From: Flectonema sp. DT1601
Lineage: Eukaryota; Euglenozoa; Diplonemea; Diplonemida; Diplonemidae
Assembly (NCBI GenBank): GCA_964019425.1
Contig: OZ025787.1
Span: forward strand, 186,001 to 250,000
Direction: 5' to 3'
DNA: 64,000 nucleotides
Shown: positions 57,896 through 64,000 of the stretch, piece after piece
Layout of the letters: each line of letters starts with the position of its first letter
Numbering within the stretch: position 1 is the first letter of the stretch
Position numbers and translations under genes: made by a program
The notes under the pieces: generated by a model
The model's input: only the letters and a program-made list of their open reading frames with translations
Told to the model about the DNA's origin: nothing
Database searches by the model: none

Positions 57896-58229
57896 TGTTA
57901 GCGTGGGGGGGGATTGTGAAACTTTGATAATGTAAAAAAAAAAAGGAAAACAGTAATAAAATCTTAGGTATTAATATTGCAAAAAAAGAATATTTGTTAG
58001 TTGTCATTAGGGAGGGAGTTTGTTACCTACAATGGAATTAACGAGTTATAACTTTTCTTTAGGTTTGTTAACATATGAATATAAGACATCAACACATGAA
58101 GTGGTTACAAATTAAATACAAGCAAGATGAAAAAAATGTAATCGTCAAAGTGTATCGGTATGACGCGTCTGAAAGAAAATAATAATAATAAAAATCAATA
58201 CAAGAATACAAATGACTACACACAGAGTT
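57896..58229. other. Short spacer with R1 repeat
   Basis: The repeat (57.90-58.01 kb) takes up the proximal part. The rest is the presumed 3' region of the neighbouring gene. No other gene was seen. Confidence 0.55.
57902..58012 (+). repeat. Dispersed repeat family R1, copy 3
   Basis: Begins GGGG..TGAAACTTTGATAATGTAAA and ends AATATTTGTTAGTTGTCA, matching copies 1 and 2 with some divergence. It abuts the start of the membrane-protein gene. Confidence 0.7.
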
Positions 58230-59111
58230 TTAAGAACTAATTGCCCTCAACTCGCGAATAAGACATTCTGTATCAGTAGATCGTTCAATCACAACACTCG
58301 AATCAATTACCCAACAGTTTAAATCAACACCACTGAGTGACACTCTAAAAGAATGCCAACTAAGTGTCGGGTTATCAGGTGCTGTTAAACAGTGTGGGTT
58401 TGAATGATGAAATAATTGCACAGGTGAAGATATAAGCCAACATCCTGATATAGAGCTGTGAAGAAGTACATCACCTCGAGTCCAAACAGGGAGATTGTTT
58501 GAAAACTTTGATGATTTCACAAATATCATATTGTTAACAAGTATTACTTTCGGCATCACAGGAGGTTTTGAAGAAATATCAACAGCGCATTCACACCATT
58601 CTGTTCCGTTAAATATTTTCCAAACAAGATCTGAAGCTGTTGGAGGTCTTCCACAGTGTCTCTTTGATTGAATGCAGCCTTGGTCATTAGCGACTGCTCT
58701 ATCAGTGTCACTTATCATCCACGTTCCTTTCTTTGTTGAATATAAGACCTTTCTTCTAGTGGCTGTTCGATTTCCCGTATGCCGCTCTTTCCATATTGAG
58801 GTTCCGTTAACGTTTCGACTTCTTCTCTCAAAGACTCCAGAGCATTCTGATGAACAACCCACCCATAAGAGATCCTCGCTGTCGATATCATTTCGAAGAG
58901 TTGGTTTTAAAAGTAACTCATCCTCTTCTGTGTATGTTCGTTGTCTATCAACAACCTGTTGTTGAGTTTCAATTCTTCTTAATTCTTCAGCTCCCTTCAA
59001 ACCATCTAATCCGATGTGTGCGATGGTTAAGTCATCTCTTGCTAGTCGGGAACTCTGTAAGCAAGCATCTACAAGAACATCAGTCCTGGCAGCTAAATTA
59101 TAAAATTCCAT
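58230..59111 (-). CDS. Hypothetical Cys/Trp-rich protein with NG-x-x-W repeat-like region
   Basis: Single exon of 293 residues, starting after an acceptor (CATCATAACAG). The middle holds a repeat-like pattern of about 80 residues: GCSSECSGVFERR, VNGTSIWKE, KVLYSTKKGTWMISD, then a second, weaker unit around FNGTEWCECAVDISSKP. Patterns of this kind (VNGxxxW, LYxS, GxWxIxD) recur in many protist secreted or adhesion-like proteins, but I cannot name a family. No signal peptide was seen. The C-terminal half has ILVNNMIFVKSSKF and a few cysteines. Confidence 0.6.
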   Translation of the reverse strand: MEFYNLAARTDVLVDACLQSSRLARDDLTIAHIGLDGLKGAEELRRIETQQQVVDRQRTYTEEDELLLKPTLRNDIDSEDLLWVGCSSECSGVFERRSRNVNGTSIWKERHTGNRTATRRKVLYSTKKGTWMISDTDRAVANDQGCIQSKRHCGRPPTASDLVWKIFNGTEWCECAVDISSKPPVMPKVILVNNMIFVKSSKFSNNLPVWTRGDVLLHSSISGCWLISSPVQLFHHSNPHCLTAPDNPTLSWHSFRVSLSGVDLNCWVIDSSVVIERSTDTECLIRELRAISS

Positions 59112-61054
59112 TACAATCTAATCTGTTATGATGATGCTATGTGTTCATGTTATTAGGTTGATTGTCATTTCCTTATTCTGAGAAATAAATTGAAATAACA
59201 AAATTGCTTAGAACTTCCACACCATCGTTTGCATTTTTTTTCCTGAGACAAAAAAAAAAAAAAGCAGAAAATACATTCCTTGAAGCATTTCAGACAATAC
59301 ACATCATCTCCAAGAAAACACTTTTTTATAAATAAAATAAAAAAAAACAAAAAAAAAAAAAAAAAAAAACAGGTAGCTGAAGCCTATCTTTTCAGAAGGG
59401 GGATAACCTAAGTTAATATGAACCGAAAAATGAGAAAAAAAAAGAAAAAAAGTGGATTAAAAAAATAATCCAAGGAAATTGAGCTAAGGGGACTTCATTT
59501 TTTTTTTTTTTTTTTTTCTCTCCTTCCTTAGAGGAAGTTTTTTTTTTTTTTTTTGTATGTGCTCATCAACTGTGTACGCACTGAGTGAATACACCAATTT
59601 CAAAAAAAAAATTTTTAAAAAAAAATCAAAAATAACAATATTGAGGAACAAAAAGGAAATGTCGTGTCAAATCAGAGGCAAGTGGGAAAAAAAAAGTTTG
59701 TATTTTTTTTTTGTCAGTCAACAAAAGCTAAACCGTTTGCATCAGATTAAAAGTAACATTTAGGTGGACAGTTGCATAGAACACAGAACAAACACAGCAC
59801 TAAGAAATAGAGAGGTCAAATGAGGGGGAGCGAGCGCTTCTGAGGTCAGCATTGCGGACAATCAAATCCGCGGCGCACAGGAAAGAGATCCGAGAACAGA
59901 GAGGGAGGATGAAATGCTGATACTATTAAATAAATTAGTTCATTACCAACAGAATCAGATTTATACTTGGACAACACTCTTTCCAAGGACGATCACAGAT
60001 AGAAGCGGACATGTGAAAAAGAGTACTAAGTGGTTGTACAACGTTCCTTTTTTTTTTTTTTTTAATATATCGAAAACCCAGAGATGTTTTTTTTTTTTTT
60101 TTTTAAATAAAAAATGAATTTTTATTAATGAGATTACACCATCCCAGACTCCCAAGGACTCTGAACAGTATTGGACTGTAGCAACATTATCAAGCACTGA
60201 ATAGGATTTCATTTTTTTTTTTTTTTTTCCCCAACCAGAGAGAATTCGGACACTGGAAGTACACAGTCGGAAAACAACTGAGGGAAGCATCACGAGCTCG
60301 CTTCGGCGGCCTCTGTCTGCACCCAACTGTCGAAAAGGTGATTGCCGATCTGGAAAATTGCCATTTGCATAATCGGCAGAAAAAACACAACTTATCAACA
60401 GCTTGAGAGAGATGAAGCTCTACGAAAATAAAAAAAAAATAAAAACAGAATCACACGCAATCAGCGTGACGATTCGAGGCAGACAGTATCTGTGTAACGG
60501 CAAGACCGCATAGCTCATTTTGCTAACTTATGGAAGTCAGTTATATTAAATAAAAGGGGGTCGCGGGGTTCACAACCACCGCACTATAATATTAGCAAAG
60601 AACAGAGCAAAGAATCAATCTGCCTCCACAGCAGAACAACGATAAGAGAAATTCCGCTACACCTCGAGCAATTCGACTTTTTGATGCAAAAAAAAAAAAA
60701 AAAATCCCCCCCCAAGAGACCAACCGCTATATCTAAAAAACGCTCGTAAGGTTTTTATTTATTTATTTTTTCTTTTTTTTTTTCAATCAACCAAAGGGAA
60801 GAAAGAAAATACGCACAAAAACATGCAGCGAAAATAAGAGAAACGATTCGTTGACGCAAAGAAAACGTCAGTGAGACCTTATATTATATAAAAAGGGAAG
60901 GAAAGCATCCCCTTCATTATCGCAGCTTTAACTACGAATGAACTGGGGTAATAGGGACCTGAAGGTACTTAACAATAAAAAAAAGGTATTTTGTATTCCT
61001 TTCCTTTTCTTCCCCCCTTTGACAGCTTAACGAATAAGCAGCAGACCAACAAGA
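59112..61054. other. Spacer with homopolymers and a small plus-strand candidate locus
   Basis: T and A runs at 59.35, 59.50, 60.05, 60.09 and 60.21 kb. From 60239 a plus-strand frame of 54 codons follows a strong acceptor (18 T, then CCCCAACCAG); the upstream frame at 59914-60050 is also open. Their splicing could not be resolved. No other gene was seen. Confidence 0.45.
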
Positions 61055-64000
61055 CTACATTCCATGAGCTGTACTTAAATGCCTTCTAATGATATCTTTT
61101 GGATACAGTTCCTGACAAACTGGACATCTCGTGGCGTCAGTATCAGTCTGACTGGCTTCTATTTGAAGTCTGTTGAGAATATGAGTGCATTTTTGTTCGA
61201 TATTTTCAGCTACCTGAACATTCTCAATTCTGTTGTCTTCGTCAGCAATGTCAGCGAATGATTGCCTTCCAAGAATCTCTGTTACCTTACAAGCAAGGTT
61301 TTGTAAAGTTGAAACATTTCTGTTGAAGTTATCCGCAAGAACAGCACCAGTTTGTAAATAGTCATCAAGCTTATGTTCTAAACTTTGTAAATCTTCAATA
61401 CTTTCAGACATAGCAACAGTAACATGTTCTATCAACTCATGCTGTACCTTCTCATCGTATAATCTGCTGGCTAACTTATCAATGACGTCTCTATTCTTCT
61501 GTTGCATTGCAGCATTCAATAATGTCATCATTTCACTCTTTTCACTGTTACAGATGCTGTTGTTCTGGACTAACATTTTAGCTAGTGTAGCAAGAGTATT
61601 CTGTTTTTTTTTTTTTGGTTTGATTTTTTTGTTATTTGTTTTTTTTTTTCGCATCACCATGTAAATTTAGTACTACAGACCTGAACGAATTCAATTGATT
61701 CGTCCCGCTCTTCAACGTCTGCTCTGAGTTTTTGAATTTGTTTGTCTGCGGTCTCAGCTTCTTTTTGTAGGTGGTCGTTGTCCTCCTGTTTGGTTAATTG
61801 TTTTTATTAAGTAATATATAAAGTATTTGTTGCGCTAGTTTATAAAATTACATACGAGGAGTCTGCTCTCGTTACGCTCAAGGTTCATGATACGAATTAC
61901 AAAAGCTTCATTTTGTTCATCTTTCTCAATGAGTTGAGTTCTCATCTGACTTACCTGCTCTTTTAGGTGCTCCAGTTCGCTGACGGCGTTGTCACGTTCG
62001 CTGGTGACACCAGCGAGCATGACGCCTAGACGTCCTTTTTCAGCAGCAACATTCTCCTGAAGTGAGAGGTTTTCTTTTCTTAGACCAACGTTCTCTTCTG
62101 CGTATTTCTTTACCTGAACTACCATATCTTGGTATCCTGACTTTGACTTGTCTGAGATTGAGCTGATTGTTTCTATTTGTTTCTCACGCTGTTGTACTTC
62201 AGCAGTACGAGCAGCAAGCTCTTGATTTTGTTCAATGACTCTCTTTTTGAGTTGGTGGCATTCGTCTCTGAATGTCTTGTTCTCTAACACCATGACGTCC
62301 ATTTGAGCTTTTTGTTGGTCCATTGCATCCTCCAAGGCTGATTCGATATTACCTCCCTGTGCAGACATGGATTTTAATTGAACTTGCAGCTGTTCAACTT
62401 CTTGGCGATGCATTGACTTTTCGTATTCATGTTCTTCGTTTAGCTTTTCGAATTCCGCGAGTTTGTCGGAAAGTTTGGTGCGAAGGTCTTCACTTTCTTC
62501 GTTTGCCATTTTAGTTTCCGCGTCTTTTTCAATAGCTACCAATTCCCAGTCTTGTTTCATTTCGTCGTAACGGGTTAGCTCTTGGTTTTGTCCTTCAAGT
62601 GAGACTTCCAAGTCTTTTACCTTTTCTTGTAAGTCTTCTTTTGCTTTGTTTTCTTGAAGAAGTCGATCATTCAGTTCTTGTAAATTATGAGCTGAAGTTG
62701 CGTACATTCTTTCGTTTTCAAGTTTTGATAATTGAAGCTCAACGACTTCATTCTCTACCTTGTCAGCTTTCTTTGTGACTGCAACTACTTCCTGTCTAGC
62801 AGCAAATATTTCTTTTTCCTTCTCGTCAAGAAGATTAGCTGTTGCTCGTTGTTCTTCAAGTTGCATTTCTAACCGACTCCTTAAATCTTCCAGTTCATTG
62901 TTATGATTCTTCGCTATTGGTGATCTCTGTTGTGATATAACGAGTCGCTGTTTAAGTTGCTCGATCTCTTCTTCTGCTTGTTTGAAGAGCATTTCCCATT
63001 CAGCTGCTGTTCTTTGTTTGTTGACACGAGCCTTGTTTTGAATCTTTTTAGCTCTTTCAGCGAATCTCAGTACCGATAAAGTATCAGAATAATTACTACG
63101 AAGTTGAGACATAGTTACAATCATTGTGGTGATCGCATTACCACCAAGTGAGTTTTGCAGCACTCGAGTCAGCAGTGAATCTCTAAAAGAAATATATTTC
63201 TCTCCCTTACAAAGTTGAGTTATCACTATTCCAAGGTTGGTAAGAGATAAGTTGATTCTAGTGCCTTCGTAGGCTGTTTTACCTTTGGCTCCGGTTTTTC
63301 CGAGACTCTCACAACCAGCTAAATCAACAAGATTAAGTTGTGAAGTTGTAATGTTTTGCTGAATAGGATCCTTTTGAACGACATTAATTTGTATAATACT
63401 GTGACTTCTACTACTGGTGTCATTCATTGCTGTTGATGCAATGTGTCGTCTTGCTGCTCCAGAGTTGATTAACTGAAGTAGATCAGCAGGTGAGTTTAGC
63501 CTCGTTCTTATTAAACCGTTAATACGAAAGGTTTCTTTTGCACCTTCTAATCGGATACGTTCTTGTTCACCAGGTTTACTTAACAAATCAATAAGTTCTT
63601 CGTTGTATATTTCGTAGAAGGATGCTTCGACTACGAATGCTAATTCTTTTTTATTTGTAATTGTTTTTTCTAAGCGGTCGAATAGCTCGGTTACGATTCG
63701 AGGGATTAATCCACGTTCTGAAGAATTCAAACATTTAGTACTACCACCGTCTGGTGCTAACATTGTGTGAGTTTTTCCAGAACCGGTTTGTCCATACGCA
63801 AAGACGGTACCATTGTAACCTGCCATGATTTTGTCAACAGTCGGTGTTCCAATTTCTTCAAAAACGCTTTCTTGACCAGACTGAGTTCCAAACACATGAT
63901 CAAAATTAAATTTATGATGATATGGTGTACCTCCATCTTCGAGTGGAATGATGGTCTTATCATCAACACGAATACAAACATCACCTGGTCTGGGATTCAC
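61055..64000 (-). CDS. Kinesin motor protein, 5' end beyond the window (three exons in view)
   Basis: Exons 64000-61856, 61785-61681 and 61600-61055 give 931 residues in phase 0. The motor's first residues are missing: the window begins just before KFNFDHVFG. Visible motor blocks are the P-loop GQTGSGKTHTM, switch I NDTSSRSHSI and switch II NLVDLAGCESLGKTG. The neck region and about 300 residues of heptad coiled coil follow. The C-terminal exon ends in a C2H2-like finger, C-x2-C-x11-H-x4-H. An N-terminal motor with a parallel coiled coil suggests plus-end-directed transport, close to kinesin-1 or related protist families. A C-terminal zinc finger is uncommon in kinesins. Both introns are 70-80 bases with A-rich CAG ends; the second donor, GTCTGT, is less standard. 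Confidence 0.87.

Overview
This is a nuclear DNA window from a single-celled, probably flagellated eukaryote. Short GT-AG introns interrupt several genes. The flanks are very AT-rich with long A/T homopolymers, and the products are eukaryotic: a multi-membrane-span MAP3K-like kinase, a BK-type potassium channel, kelch, WW, EF-hand and C2 proteins, a kinesin, a metacaspase-like protein and meckelin (TMEM67), a ciliary transition-zone protein that implies a cilium or flagellum. No species can be named from sequence alone. The architecture, with nearly all large genes on one strand and pyrimidine-rich splice acceptors a few bases before start codons, recalls euglenozoans or another lineage with spliced-leader trans-splicing. 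This is an inference.

Layout. 1-6 kb: mostly non-coding, with one small plus-strand gene (possible ATP synthase epsilon) that converges on the minus-strand cluster. 6-12 kb: membrane MAP3K, then three tandem small basic proteins, two of them distant paralogs. 12.8-17.6 kb: five-exon BK-like K+ channel. 18-22 kb: adrenodoxin-like ferredoxin, then a kelch/coiled-coil gene with a large pentanucleotide microsatellite in an intron. 22.2-25 kb: gene-poor, with a decayed hAT-type DNA transposon. 25-33.5 kb: WW/SH3-like protein, secreted FG-GAP-like protein, UDP-glucose 4-epimerase, metacaspase-like protein, zinc-ribbon protein. 33.5-42 kb: small plus-strand candidates, a membrane-anchored tandem SGNH hydrolase, a PPR-like mitochondrial protein, and a long repeat-bearing spacer. 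42-53.4 kb: C2 protein, EF-hand protein, sulfatase, meckelin, TRMT13-like methyltransferase. 53.4-61 kb: spacer with weak small-gene candidates, a single-pass membrane protein and a Cys-rich protein. 61-64 kb: 3' part of a kinesin that runs off the window.

The genes do not form an evident pathway. The most distinctive signals are (1) two classes of splice acceptor: A/C-rich, T-poor 3' ends in internal introns versus pyrimidine-rich acceptors just before start codons; (2) a roughly 43-unit TTTTG array abutting a 3' splice site; (3) a duplicated SGNH domain whose second copy has lost its catalytic residues; (4) a WW/CCCH/metacaspase fusion with an altered active site; and (5) families of short dispersed repeats, one at the 5' edge of a membrane-protein gene. 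I found no convincing multi-gene undescribed system.
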